Shown piece after piece: positions 42,371-53,041 of a stretch of 64,000 bases of DNA. Made by a program: the position numbers and the translations under genes. Under the pieces are notes generated by a model. That model was not told where the DNA came from. It saw nothing but the letters and a program-made list of their open reading frames with translations, and made no database searches. Each line of letters begins with the position of its first letter. The stretch's first letter is position 1. The stretch is from CAKUFA01 sp963627465 (GTDB lineage Bacteria > Bacillota > Clostridia > Christensenellales > Aristaeellaceae), in contig CAVGBO010000014.1 of assembly GCA_963627465.1 (NCBI GenBank), positions 12,446 through 76,445 on the forward strand, read 5' to 3'.

Positions 42371-43243
42371 TTACATTTCTTCCAGACGGAGGAGAAGATC
42401 ATTCAAATGCTCCAGCTCTTCAGCGGAATAATAACTGAGCACAATGCGTCCCTTCTTGGCATTGCCGGTCAGGGTGGCACGGATGCCCATGGTCTCCCGA
42501 ATGCGGCCTTCCAGCTCCGTCAACTCCGCAGGCATTTGGTGGGGCTTGCGAGGCTTCACGGTAGGAACAGGCTGCTGCCTTTCTTTATGCAAGGCTGCGA
42601 TTTCTTCCAGCTGCCGGACGGAATACCCTTTTTCCACGGTTTCCTTTGCCAAAGCGGACTGCAGGTCAGGGGAATCCAACCCAGCCAGCACCCGGGCATG
42701 ACCGGCGGAAAGCGTCCCTGCCGTGATCCGATCCTGTACATCCTGGGGCAGGGTCAGCAGCCGCAGCAGATTGGCTACGTTGGGGCGGCTCATGCTCAAT
42801 CGCTGGGCAACCGCCTCCTGGGTGTAGCCACACTGGCGCATCAGTGCCCGAATGCCTGCGGCAGCCTCAAGGGGATTCAGATCCTCCCGCTGCATGTTCT
42901 CCAGCAAGGCAATCTCCTGCCGCTGGATGATATCCAAATCCCGGACAATGCAGGGCACCGTATCCAAGCCTGCCATGCGGCTAGCACGCCAGCGCCGCTC
43001 ACCGGCCACAATGACGTACCGTCCACCGGTTTTGGGTGCAACAATGATCGGCTGCAGCACCCCCTGATCCCGAATGGACTGTGCCAGCTGCGCAAGGCTT
43101 TCATCCGCAAAGCTGCGCCGGGGCTGATCCGTATTGGGATCAATGTCCCCGATGCTGATCTGCTGCATACCTGCTTCCAGCTCTTCATCCGTAGGCAGAA
43201 GTGCGTCCAATCCGCGCCCCAGTCCGTGACTCTTTTTCGCCAT
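42371..43243 (-). CDS. parB: Chromosome partitioning protein ParB (Spo0J)
   Basis: CTP-dependent DNA clamp that loads on parS sites and recruits SMC. The 290-residue protein starts MAKKSHGLGRGLDALLP and has the CTPase motifs IRDQGVLQPIIV and GERRWRASRMAGLDTVP, the ENMQREDLNPLEAA stretch and the helix-turn-helix TQEAVAQRLSMSRPNVANLLRLL, followed by SAGHARVLAG. A C-terminal dimerisation domain completes it. The linker is short and Lys/Pro rich. It lies 48 bp after parA. No complete parS palindrome was found nearby. Confidence 0.95.
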   Translation of the reverse strand: MAKKSHGLGRGLDALLPTDEELEAGMQQISIGDIDPNTDQPRRSFADESLAQLAQSIRDQGVLQPIIVAPKTGGRYVIVAGERRWRASRMAGLDTVPCIVRDLDIIQRQEIALLENMQREDLNPLEAAAGIRALMRQCGYTQEAVAQRLSMSRPNVANLLRLLTLPQDVQDRITAGTLSAGHARVLAGLDSPDLQSALAKETVEKGYSVRQLEEIAALHKERQQPVPTVKPRKPHQMPAELTELEGRIRETMGIRATLTGNAKKGRIVLSYYSAEELEHLNDLLLRLEEM

Positions 43244-43290
43244 GCCGTTTCCTCTTCCCTGTTCCCCGATGCTCGCTCAGGTTAATGCTT

Positions 43291-44058
43291 TTATGCCTTT
43301 ACGCCGTTATCTTTCAGGAATTCCTCTGCCAGTGCCCGGTAAGCCACAGCCCCGGCAGATTTCGGGTCATACATGTGAATCGGTTCCCCGTGGGAAGGTG
43401 CCTCCCCTAAGCGGACGCTGCGGGGAATGGTGGTGGCATACACTTTCTTCTTGAAGTGTTTCTTCACCTGCTCCACCACTTGCAGGCCCAGATTGGTACG
43501 GCCGTCCAGCATGGTCAGCAGCACGCCTTCAATATCAATGCGGGGATTGATGGTCTTCTTAATGCGGCTGATGGTATTCATCAGGCTGGTAACGCCCTCC
43601 AGCGCATAATACTCGCACTGAATGGGAATGATCACCCGGTCTGCCGCTGCCATAGCGTTCAGGGTCAGCAGATTCAGGGACGGCGGGCAGTCGATAAAGA
43701 TGAAGTCGTAGTCCCGCTGTACCTGCGCCAATTCGGACTTCAGCCGAAACTCTCGTTGGGGCACGTCCACCAGTTCCAACTCTGCGCCTGCCAGGCGAAT
43801 GTCCACCGGTGCCAGAGAAAGCCCCGGCACCTGGGTGGGACGGATGCAGCTCTTCAGCGGCACACGACCCAGCAGTGCCTCATACACGCAGTTCTCCCCT
43901 GCCTTCATGCCCAGACCGCTGGTGGTATTGCCCTGAGGATCCAAGTCCACCACCAGTACCCGTTGACCCATGTCAGCCAAAATGGCTGTCAGATTCACGG
44001 CCGTGGTGGTCTTTCCCACGCCGCCCTTTTGGTTGGTAATCGCGATTACTTTCGCCAT
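43291..44058 (-). CDS. parA: Chromosome partitioning ATPase ParA (Soj)
   Basis: A 255-residue ParA-type ATPase that works with ParB in chromosome segregation. The deviant Walker A is KGGVGKTTTAVNL near residue 11, followed by VVDLDPQGNTTSGLG, FIDCPPSLNLLTLNA and the late LLTMLDGRTNLGLQV. Start at 44058 gives MAKVIAITNQKGG with a GAGAGGG site; the in-frame extension upstream is not typical. The genes usually beside parAB near the origin (rsmG, mnmG) are absent here. Confidence 0.95.
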   Translation of the reverse strand: MAKVIAITNQKGGVGKTTTAVNLTAILADMGQRVLVVDLDPQGNTTSGLGMKAGENCVYEALLGRVPLKSCIRPTQVPGLSLAPVDIRLAGAELELVDVPQREFRLKSELAQVQRDYDFIFIDCPPSLNLLTLNAMAAADRVIIPIQCEYYALEGVTSLMNTISRIKKTINPRIDIEGVLLTMLDGRTNLGLQVVEQVKKHFKKKVYATTIPRSVRLGEAPSHGEPIHMYDPKSAGAVAYRALAEEFLKDNGVKA

Positions 44059-44174
44059 ATTGCCCTCTCTTCCGGGGTCTAAAAGCCGCTGGATGCGGCA
44101 CATAACAAAGCCATGTTTCACCCATGCAGGCAAACTTTTCGTCGCCGAAAAGACGCACCAAGGGTGCTCTTATC

Positions 44175-44203
44175 ATTATACTGATTTTCCAAAGGATTGT
44201 AAA
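44175..44203 (-). promoter_or_regulatory. Promoter of parA-parB
   Basis: On the minus strand TTTACA (44198-44203), 17-bp spacer, perfect TATAAT (44175-44180). Lies in the 302-bp divergent region between parA and clpB, which also holds the clpB promoter and operator. Confidence 0.7.
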
Positions 44204-44256
44204 GCAACATTCCGCAGGGCGGCAGGGCGAAAAGGGAAAATTTCTTTCCATTCCCC

Positions 44257-44284
44257 TTGACATTTTTCTGAAATGGTGTAGAAT
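44257..44284 (+). promoter_or_regulatory. Promoter of clpB
   Basis: Perfect TTGACA (44257-44262), 16-bp spacer, TAGAAT (44279-44284). Downstream is the CtsR-type operator at 44294-44310. Confidence 0.8.
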
Positions 44285-44293
44285 ATTATCGAA

Positions 44294-44310
44294 GGTCAAA
44301 GAAAGTCAAA
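44294..44310 (+). promoter_or_regulatory. CtsR heat-shock repressor operator of clpB
   Basis: GGTCAAA, three bases GAA, then AGTCAAA: a perfect direct heptamer repeat of the CtsR consensus (RGTCAAANANRGTCAAA). It begins ten bases after the -10 box, over the expected transcription start, the usual site of CtsR repression of clp genes. The ctsR gene itself is not in the window. Confidence 0.85.
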
Positions 44311-44360
44311 CAGTGACAATCTCCTGATCTTCTCAGTCTATGCCAAAGGAGGCATGAACC

Positions 44361-46958
<2,598 letters not shown>

Positions 46959-46975
46959 ATGATCCCTGCATACTC

Positions 46976-47014
46976 AAAAAGGCACTGCCGCAGTTTTCGC
47001 GGCAGTGCCTTTTG
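46976..47014 (+). terminator. Terminator of clpB
   Basis: A perfect 11-bp stem GGCACTGCCGC/GCGGCAGTGCC (46981-46991 and 46999-47009), flanked by A-rich and T-rich sequence. May also act for the convergent mscL gene. Confidence 0.88.
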
Positions 47015-47054
47015 TGTACAGTCGTCCATGAAGTTTTCCCGCAAGCCAAACTGC

Positions 47055-47453
47055 TTACTGATCCAGCTGGCTGGTGCAGTGGGGGCACCGGGTTGCATCA
47101 ATGGCAATATCCGTCTTGCAGAAGGGGCACTTCTTGGTGGTGGGAGCGGCAGGCGTTTCCTTCTTCTTGCCCAGGGACAGCAGCTTGTTAATGCCCCGCA
47201 TCAGGCAGAAGAGGATGAAAGCCATGATGATGAAGTTCACCACCGCTGTCAGGAAGGCAGAGGCAAACGTCCCCACATCCTCCCAGGTGTAGGTAGCCGA
47301 TCCCATGATCACGTTCAGCAAGGGGTTGATGAAGTTATCCGTCAGGGAGGTGACAATGTTGGAGAAGGCGCCGCCTACAATGACGCCCACAGCCATGTCC
47401 ATCACATTGCCGCGAAGAGCAAACTTTTTGAACTCCTCAAAAAACTTTTTCAT
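47055..47453 (-). CDS. mscL: Large-conductance mechanosensitive channel with zinc-ribbon tail
   Basis: A 132-residue protein. The MscL core starts MKKFFEEFKKFALRGNVMDM and has the pore helix AVGVIVGGAFSNIV (gate), the second helix (about 65-88, FLTAVVNFIIMAFILFCLMR) and the end INKLLSL. It opens on membrane stretch to release solutes in osmotic shock. The C-terminus carries an extra zinc ribbon with cysteines 109, 112, 123 and 126 (CPFC then CPHC), unlike Escherichia coli MscL. The start at 47453 follows AGAGGTG. Confidence 0.93.
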   Translation of the reverse strand: MKKFFEEFKKFALRGNVMDMAVGVIVGGAFSNIVTSLTDNFINPLLNVIMGSATYTWEDVGTFASAFLTAVVNFIIMAFILFCLMRGINKLLSLGKKKETPAAPTTKKCPFCKTDIAIDATRCPHCTSQLDQ

Positions 47454-47469
47454 GCCGCACACCTCTTTC

Positions 47470-47949
47470 TTATTTCGTCAGGCTTTCCAGCCGGGGAACC
47501 AGGGTTGTCAGCACCAAGCCTACGCATACGCCGGCCACGGCCTGAATCAGGTTGCCAGGAATATCCGCAAGGGCGAACTCCGGCACGGCAATCCACTCAT
47601 ACACGAAGTAGCCCAGCACCATGACCGCTTCCGCCGCAATGAAGGCCAGCACCGTACGCTTCCGGTCGTTCTTCCGGTAAATCAGCCACGCCACGGCGGC
47701 CATCAGCCCCTTGACCACAAGGGTAACAGGCGCATACACCGGGTACACCAGCAAATCCGCCAGCATGCTGCCCACAGCCGCCGCAGGAATCCCCAGCGGT
47801 CCCAGCAGCATGACGGCCAGCAGAATCAGCCCATCCCCCAGATGAATGTACCCAGAGCCCAGGGGAATATGGGGAAAAATCGTCAGCACGCAGATCATGG
47901 CCGCCATCACACCGGCAATGGCCAGCTTCTTCACCTTTGCATCTTGCAT
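47470..47949 (-). CDS. ECF transporter S component (second of pair)
   Basis: A 159-residue membrane protein with about five or six helices. The pattern KLAIAGVMAAMICVLTIFPHIPLGSGYIHLGDG (split: MAAMICVLTI then GYIHLGDGLILLA) is typical for substrate-binding (S) subunits of energy-coupling factor transporters for vitamins or metals. The substrate cannot be named; the ATPase (EcfA) and EcfT genes are not in the window, so a shared ECF module elsewhere is expected. It lies 13 bp after a second, related S-component gene and has an AAGGAGG site. Confidence 0.75.
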   Translation of the reverse strand: MQDAKVKKLAIAGVMAAMICVLTIFPHIPLGSGYIHLGDGLILLAVMLLGPLGIPAAAVGSMLADLLVYPVYAPVTLVVKGLMAAVAWLIYRKNDRKRTVLAFIAAEAVMVLGYFVYEWIAVPEFALADIPGNLIQAVAGVCVGLVLTTLVPRLESLTK

Positions 47950-47962
47950 GGCACGAGCCTCC

Positions 47963-48499
47963 TTAGTGGGTCACGTGATGGAACTGCTTTTCCAGCCCCA
48001 GCGGAATGCACAGCACCCAGGCGATAACTGCGCCCACAACAGCCTGCAGGCACTGGAAAGGCAGCTTCACCAACGCCGTTTCCGGCGTGCTGTATACAAA
48101 GGCACGGCCAATGGTGTAACCGGCAACCATGATCACCGCACCCACCAGCAAGGCAACCGCCGCCGATACAGGCTTCTTCCACTTCAGCTTTGCAAACAGC
48201 AGGGAGACGGCCACAGCCTGCAAGCCATGGGTCACAAGGCTGACAAACATGGGTGCAGGATAGAAGAGGGCATCCCCCAGGAAGGCTCCTACGCCGCAGG
48301 CCAGGAAGGCAGACAGGGGATCCATCAGCAGGGACGCCGTGCCAATGACCGCATCATTGAAGTACAGATGTCCGCCGGGCACAGGAATGCTCATGACGCT
48401 CATGCTCAGCACAATGACCATGGCCATGAAAAGCGCCGTCAAGGTAAGCCACAGCACAGGCTTTTGCCGACGAAGGCCATCGTTCTTTACCAACTTCAT
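47963..48499 (-). CDS. ECF transporter S component (first of pair)
   Basis: A 178-residue membrane protein with about five or six helices and the S-component features TLTALFMAMVIVLSM, GHLYFNDAVIGTASLLM and PLSAFLACGVGAFLGDAL. It resembles the following gene in length, topology and loop pattern, so the pair may come from an old duplication or serve two related substrates. It is 25 bp after gltX and may share its mRNA. The substrate is unknown. Confidence 0.72.
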   Translation of the reverse strand: MKLVKNDGLRRQKPVLWLTLTALFMAMVIVLSMSVMSIPVPGGHLYFNDAVIGTASLLMDPLSAFLACGVGAFLGDALFYPAPMFVSLVTHGLQAVAVSLLFAKLKWKKPVSAAVALLVGAVIMVAGYTIGRAFVYSTPETALVKLPFQCLQAVVGAVIAWVLCIPLGLEKQFHHVTH

Positions 48500-48524
48500 C
48501 AGATCCTTTCAAGGCGATGAAAGA

Positions 48525-49973
48525 TTATGCGTTTTCCAACCGCTTCAAGCCGTCATCAATGCGGCGGAGAGTTTCTTCCCGTCCCAGCAGCCAAGCAATT
48601 TCAATGGCTCCGCCGGGGGTGGAAACCTGTCCGGAAATGGCAATCCGCAGGGGCCACAGGGCAGCGGCGTTCTTCATGCCGGCTTCCGCAATGGCAGCCA
48701 TCAGAGCATCATGAATGGCAGGCTCTGTCCACTCCACCTTTTCCATTACGGGGCGCAGCAGCGTCAGTGCCTTCCGGGACACTTCCGGATCGGTCTTGCT
48801 CTTCTTGTTGGTGTAAATGGCCACGTCATAGTCCGGCAGTTCGCCCAGGAACTTCACCATATCCGGCACCCGGTTGAACACTTCCGTACGGGTCTGCATC
48901 AACTCTGCCAGCCGCTTGTAGTCAATGTTCTTGCCGGCCAGTACCTTATCAAACCAAGGCGTTACCATTTCCAGATACTTTTCGGGAGACAGGCGGCGGA
49001 TATATTCCGCATTGAACCAAGTCAGCTTGTCAATGTCGAAAATGCCGGGTGCCTTGTTCAGCCGGTGAACATCGAATACTTCCACCAATTCATCCATGGT
49101 GAAGAATTCCCGATCGTCACCGGGGTTCCAGCCCACCAGCACCAGATAGTTGATCAATGCCTCGGTCAGATAGCCCTTCTCCACAAAGTCGGAATAGTAG
49201 GCGTCTCCGTCCCGCTTGCTCAGCTTATGATGAGCATCCCGCATAACGGTAGGCAGGTGGATGTACTGGGGCACGTCCCAGCCGAAGGCCTCATACAGCA
49301 GGTTGTACTTCGGGGTGGAAGACAGATACTCCATGCCCCGCATCACGTGGGTAATGCCCATCAGATGGTCATCAATCACGTTGGCGAAATTGTAGGTGGG
49401 CATACCGTCCTGCTTAATAAGCACCATGTCATCCAAAGTGTCATTGGGGAAGGTCATGTGGCCGAAAACCAGGTCATCATAGCTGGTTTCCCCTTCCGTA
49501 GGCGCATTCTGACGAATCACGTAGGGCACGCCTGCATCCAGCTTTGCCTGAATCTCTTCCTTGCTCATGTGCAGGCAATGCTTGTCGTACTTGAACACTT
49601 CGCCCCGCTTTTCAGCCTCGGCACGGCGTTCGTCCAGCTCCTCCTTGGTGCAGAAGCAGTAATAGGCATGGCCGGATTCCACCAGCTGCTGGGCATAGGG
49701 CAGGTACAGGGACTTCCGCTCGGACTGGATATAGGGGCCGCAGGGACCGCCTACGTCAGGACCTTCGTCCCAGTTCATGCCGCAGCCCTTCAGGGTTTCG
49801 TAAATGACTTCGGTAGCACCCTCCACAAAGCGTTCCTGATCCGTGTCCTCAATGCGGAGAATGAACTTGCCGCCCATCTTCCGGGCGAACAGGTAATTAT
49901 ACAGGGCGGTACGCAATCCGCCCAGGTGCATGAAGCCCGTAGGGCTGGGTGCAAATCGAGTTCTGACTTCCAT
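48525..49973 (-). CDS. gltX: Glutamyl-tRNA synthetase
   Basis: Class I aminoacyl-tRNA synthetase of 482 residues. The N-terminus FAPSPTGFMHLGGLRTAL contains the HIGH-type motif (HLGG) and KLSKRDGDAYY the KMSKS-type motif. GKFILRIEDTDQERF is also typical. The start at 49973 follows GGAGGAAAG at the correct distance; a longer frame upstream is not supported. A neighbouring glutaminyl-tRNA synthetase gene means that glutamine can be charged directly, so this enzyme is expected to be discriminating for tRNA-Glu. The two genes are separated by a hairpin at 50028-50062. Confidence 0.96.
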   Translation of the reverse strand: MEVRTRFAPSPTGFMHLGGLRTALYNYLFARKMGGKFILRIEDTDQERFVEGATEVIYETLKGCGMNWDEGPDVGGPCGPYIQSERKSLYLPYAQQLVESGHAYYCFCTKEELDERRAEAEKRGEVFKYDKHCLHMSKEEIQAKLDAGVPYVIRQNAPTEGETSYDDLVFGHMTFPNDTLDDMVLIKQDGMPTYNFANVIDDHLMGITHVMRGMEYLSSTPKYNLLYEAFGWDVPQYIHLPTVMRDAHHKLSKRDGDAYYSDFVEKGYLTEALINYLVLVGWNPGDDREFFTMDELVEVFDVHRLNKAPGIFDIDKLTWFNAEYIRRLSPEKYLEMVTPWFDKVLAGKNIDYKRLAELMQTRTEVFNRVPDMVKFLGELPDYDVAIYTNKKSKTDPEVSRKALTLLRPVMEKVEWTEPAIHDALMAAIAEAGMKNAAALWPLRIAISGQVSTPGGAIEIAWLLGREETLRRIDDGLKRLENA

Positions 49974-50027
49974 TTTCTTTCCTCCATGGCAGAAATCCCG
50001 CAGGGCTGCTGCCGCTTTGATGCATAG

Positions 50028-50062
50028 CATGCTCCGACCGGCAAAAGATCGGTCGGAGCATG
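50028..50062 (-). promoter_or_regulatory. Intercistronic hairpin between glnS and gltX
   Basis: A perfect 13-bp inverted repeat, CATGCTCCGACCG (50028-50040) and CGGTCGGAGCATG (50050-50062), with a 9-base loop. It lies between the glnS stop and the gltX start. On the minus strand it lacks a following U-run, so it may be an attenuator, processing site or protector of the upstream mRNA rather than a full terminator. Confidence 0.55.
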
Positions 50063-50071
50063 AAAAAGTTG

Positions 50072-51790
50072 TTACTTGGCCTGCTTGGCGTAGGTATCCC
50101 GAAGGCCAACGGTACGGTTATACACAGGCATTTCCGGCGTGGAGTCCGGATCCTTGCAGAAGTAGCCGGTACGCAGGAACTGGAAGGTAGTGCCGGTTTC
50201 GCAATCCCGCACGGCAGGCTCGGCAACGCCGTGAAGCACCGTCAGGCTGTTGGGGTTCAGGCGGCTGATGAAATCCTTCTTGTTCGCAGGAGCAGCCGCT
50301 TCGCCTTCGGTCTCGGCTTCAGGTTCTTCTTCCAGATCTTCCATGGCATTCAGCAGGGGATCATACAGGCGAGCCTCGAAGGGCACTGCATCCACGGCAC
50401 TGACCCAGTGAAGCACCTTGCCCTTGATCTTCCGATCCGCACCGGCAGTACCGGAAGCAGAATCCATATCCACGGTGCAGTGGACTTCAATGACCTGTCC
50501 ATCCGCATCCTTCACACATTCGTCGCAGCGGACAATGTAGGCACCCTTCAGCCGCACTTCAAAGCCGGGATACATGCGCTGGAACTTCTTCGCAGGCACT
50601 TCCATAAAGTCATCCTGCTCAATGTACAGCTCTCTGCCGAAGTGCACGGTGTGGCTGCCCATCTCCGGGTGATCCGGATGATTCTCCATGGTCAGGGTAT
50701 CCACCCGATCCTCCGGCCAGTTGGTCAGCACCACCTTCAAGGGCTTCAGCACGGCCATGGCACGGGGAGACTTGTCCCCCAAGTCATCACGGACGCAGCT
50801 TTCCAGCAGGGCAAAGTCCACGGTGGAGTCTGCCTTGCTCATGCCGATGCGATCCACAAAGTCCCGAATGGCTTCGCCGGTATAGCCCCGGCGGCGCATA
50901 GCGGACAAGGTAGGCATCCGGGGATCATCCCAGCCGCTGACATAGCCGCCCTCCACCAACTGCCGCAGGTAACGCTTGCTCATGATGGTCTGGGTAATGT
51001 TCAGCCGAGCAAACTCGATCTGCCGAGGCTTGGCCGGCAGCATGTTCTGGCTGTGCTCCACCACCCAGTCATACAGGGGACGATGAATCTCATACTCCAG
51101 GGAGCACAGGGAATGGCTGATGCCTTCCAGTGCGTCGCCAATGGGATGAGCAAAGTCATACATGGGATAGATGCACCACTTGTTGCCCGTGCGCCAATGT
51201 TCCTTGTACAGGATGCGGTACATGGCCGGGTCACGCATGACGATGTTGGGGGAAGCCATATCAATCTTCATGCGCAGGGTCTTGCTGCCTTCCGGAAATT
51301 CACCTGCCCGCATACGGCGGAACAGATCCAGACTTTCCTCCGCAGGGCGATCCCGCCAAGGACTATTCTTGCCGGGCTCCGTCAGGGTGCCACGATAGGC
51401 ACGCATTTCATCCTTACTCAGCTCATCCACGTAGGCCAGACCACGCTTGATCCAGTCTTCCGCAATGGCATAGCACTGATCATAATAATCGCTGGCATAG
51501 TACAATCCGCCGGTCCAGGTAAAGCCCAGCCAGTTAATATCCCGCTTAATGGCCTCCACGTATTCCGTGTCTTCCTTAGCAGGGTTGGTATCATCAAAGC
51601 GAAGGTTGCAAAGGCCGCCGTACTTTTCAGCAGTCAGGAAGTCCATGATCAGGGCTTTGCAGTGGCCAATGTGCATATATCCGTTGGGTTCCGGAGGGAA
51701 GCGCGTGTGCACCTGCGTATAGCGGCCTTCCTTTAAGTCCTGCTCGATGGCGTCCCAGATAAAGTTGCTGCGCGTCGTTGTTTCTTCCAT
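50072..51790 (-). CDS. glnS: Glutaminyl-tRNA synthetase
   Basis: Class I synthetase of 572 residues charging tRNA-Gln directly. It has HTRFPPEPNGYMHIGHCKAL (the HIGH motif), FDDTNPAKEDTEYV and the KMSKS-like IMSKRYLRQLV; the C-terminal beta-barrel tRNA anticodon domain starts near residue 345. Most Bacillota lack GlnRS and use Glu-tRNA amidation, so this gene is a transferred eukaryote-type enzyme found in some Clostridia. A promoter lies upstream at 51844-51872. Confidence 0.96.
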   Translation of the reverse strand: MEETTTRSNFIWDAIEQDLKEGRYTQVHTRFPPEPNGYMHIGHCKALIMDFLTAEKYGGLCNLRFDDTNPAKEDTEYVEAIKRDINWLGFTWTGGLYYASDYYDQCYAIAEDWIKRGLAYVDELSKDEMRAYRGTLTEPGKNSPWRDRPAEESLDLFRRMRAGEFPEGSKTLRMKIDMASPNIVMRDPAMYRILYKEHWRTGNKWCIYPMYDFAHPIGDALEGISHSLCSLEYEIHRPLYDWVVEHSQNMLPAKPRQIEFARLNITQTIMSKRYLRQLVEGGYVSGWDDPRMPTLSAMRRRGYTGEAIRDFVDRIGMSKADSTVDFALLESCVRDDLGDKSPRAMAVLKPLKVVLTNWPEDRVDTLTMENHPDHPEMGSHTVHFGRELYIEQDDFMEVPAKKFQRMYPGFEVRLKGAYIVRCDECVKDADGQVIEVHCTVDMDSASGTAGADRKIKGKVLHWVSAVDAVPFEARLYDPLLNAMEDLEEEPEAETEGEAAAPANKKDFISRLNPNSLTVLHGVAEPAVRDCETGTTFQFLRTGYFCKDPDSTPEMPVYNRTVGLRDTYAKQAK

Positions 51791-51843
51791 GAAAAACAGA
51801 TCCTCCTTCTCCCATACTGATGGAGCCTCTTCGGCATTTTTTC

Positions 51844-51872
51844 ATTATACTGTTATTTCCCATCAAACGCAA
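51844..51872 (-). promoter_or_regulatory. Promoter of glnS
   Basis: On the minus strand TTGCGT (51867-51872), 17-bp spacer, perfect TATAAT (51844-51849). Confidence 0.72.
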
Positions 51873-51914
51873 GCACGGATTTGCCGGAATCTGCCGGATC
51901 GGAAAATAATCAAA

Positions 51915-51940
51915 GAGGAGACGGCACATCACCGTCTCCC
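51915..51940 (-). terminator. Terminator after the FMN-binding coiled-coil gene
   Basis: An 8-bp stem GGAGACGG/CCGTCTCC with a 7-base loop, followed on the minus strand by a T-rich tail. Confidence 0.7.
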
Positions 51941-51964
51941 CTCAAGGATGAAATTGTTTCTTTT

Positions 51965-52975
51965 TCAGTCTGCCAGACTGTTCAGTGCTTCCACAATAGC
52001 CGTGGACGTGTAGGTTGCACCGCTGAGGGCATCCACATCTTCGCCCAGGGTCAGAGGCAGGGTCTTGCCGATGAACTGGGCAAGGAAATCCTCATCGTCC
52101 ATGGTGCGCTGACCATAGCCGGGGGTTTCATTGCTTGCATCCACCTTGATGGCGGTCATCTTGCCCTCTGCATCCAGGGTTACAGTAACCTTCACGTCGC
52201 TAACGAAGCCCTTGGCACTGGCGGTCTTTTCCACAGGCTCTGCAGCGGTAACAGGCGTTGCCGCAGCGGATGCGGTCTGCGTTTCCGTCAGCTGCTTCTG
52301 CAGGTCGGCGATGGTGGCATCCTTAGCGGCAGATTCTTCCGTCAGGGTCTTCTTCTCGGCTTCCAGTGTTTCCACCTGAGCGGTCAGTTCCGTCACCTGG
52401 GTCTCCAGCGCAGTTGCATTCTCGCCGGATGCAGCAGCAGCGGCTTCGTGGGTGTCTGCCTTGTTTTGCAGCTCGGCAATGGTGGCATCCTTGGCAGCAG
52501 ATTCTTCCGTCAGGGTCTTCTTCTCGGCTTCCAGTGCCGTGACCTTTTCCGTCAGGTCAGCCACTTGCTTTTCCAGGTCAGCCTTCGCGGCTTCCAGTTC
52601 CGTGACGGTCTTCTGGGCTTCGTCCTTGGAGGAAGTAGCGGCGGCAAGTTCTTCCGTCAGGGTTGCGTTGGTGGTCGTCAATTCGTCCACCTGGGTCTGC
52701 AGCTCGGCGGCACGGGTAGTAGCTTCCTCCAGGCTGGTATTGGCTTCCTTCAGCTTGTCTTCCACATCGGACAGTTGTGCCTGCAGTTCTTCCTTCTCGG
52801 CTGCAATGGTCTCCCAGCTGGTACGGCTGGTGGTCAGTTCCTCATTCAGCGAGGCAATCTGATTGTTCAGCGAGCTCCGCTGGGTTGCCAGCATGATGGC
52901 CAGCACAACAGCTACAAGCAGCACGGCGCACAGCAGGATCAGGTTGATATTCTTCTTGTTCTTGGCTTCGCTCAT
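51965..52975 (-). CDS. Membrane-anchored coiled-coil protein with FMN-binding domain
   Basis: A 336-residue protein. One transmembrane helix (about 10-29) is followed by a long Glu/Ala/Thr-rich coiled coil (about 35-235) and a C-terminal FMN_bind domain (about 250-336). The domain ends with ALSGATYTST at residues 316-325, the Asp-x2-Ser-Gly-Ala-Thr flavin attachment motif of RnfG/NqrC-type domains, where ApbE links FMN to a Thr. The domain should face the outside. The coiled coil contains a 63-bp in-frame duplication (52306-52368 and 52474-52536). A redox role in electron transfer, holding FMN away from the membrane on a stalk, is inferred. No ApbE is in the window. Confidence 0.75.
   Translation of the reverse strand: MSEAKNKKNINLILLCAVLLVAVVLAIMLATQRSSLNNQIASLNEELTTSRTSWETIAAEKEELQAQLSDVEDKLKEANTSLEEATTRAAELQTQVDELTTTNATLTEELAAATSSKDEAQKTVTELEAAKADLEKQVADLTEKVTALEAEKKTLTEESAAKDATIAELQNKADTHEAAAAASGENATALETQVTELTAQVETLEAEKKTLTEESAAKDATIADLQKQLTETQTASAAATPVTAAEPVEKTASAKGFVSDVKVTVTLDAEGKMTAIKVDASNETPGYGQRTMDDEDFLAQFIGKTLPLTLGEDVDALSGATYTSTAIVEALNSLAD
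52306..52368 (-). repeat. Copy 1 of a 63-bp in-frame repeat in the coiled coil
   Basis: Near-identical to 52474-52536 and in the same frame; both encode a 21-residue segment containing LEAEKKTLTEE and AAKDATIA. The copies are 168 bp apart and differ at only a few bases, suggesting recent duplication. Confidence 0.85.
52474..52536 (-). repeat. Copy 2 of a 63-bp in-frame repeat in the coiled coil
   Basis: Partner of 52306-52368; see that entry. The repeat unit of 21 residues equals three heptads of a coiled coil, so a duplication would keep the coil in register. Confidence 0.85.
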
Positions 52976-53041
52976 GTGTACTCCTCCATTTCATGTTTAG
53001 GATAACGTTCTATCTTCACGCATGATGCGTGGGATACCAGA

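Noticed and set aside
44114..44121. TGTTTCAC upstream of parA, one half of a parS site.
   Set aside because: The other half (GTGAAACA) is missing; the following bases are CCATGCAG. A full parS palindrome was not seen beside parAB.
51791..51964. Possible T-box leader before glnS.
   Set aside because: The conserved T-box sequence AGGGTGGNACCGCG is not present on the minus strand; only a plain promoter is visible.
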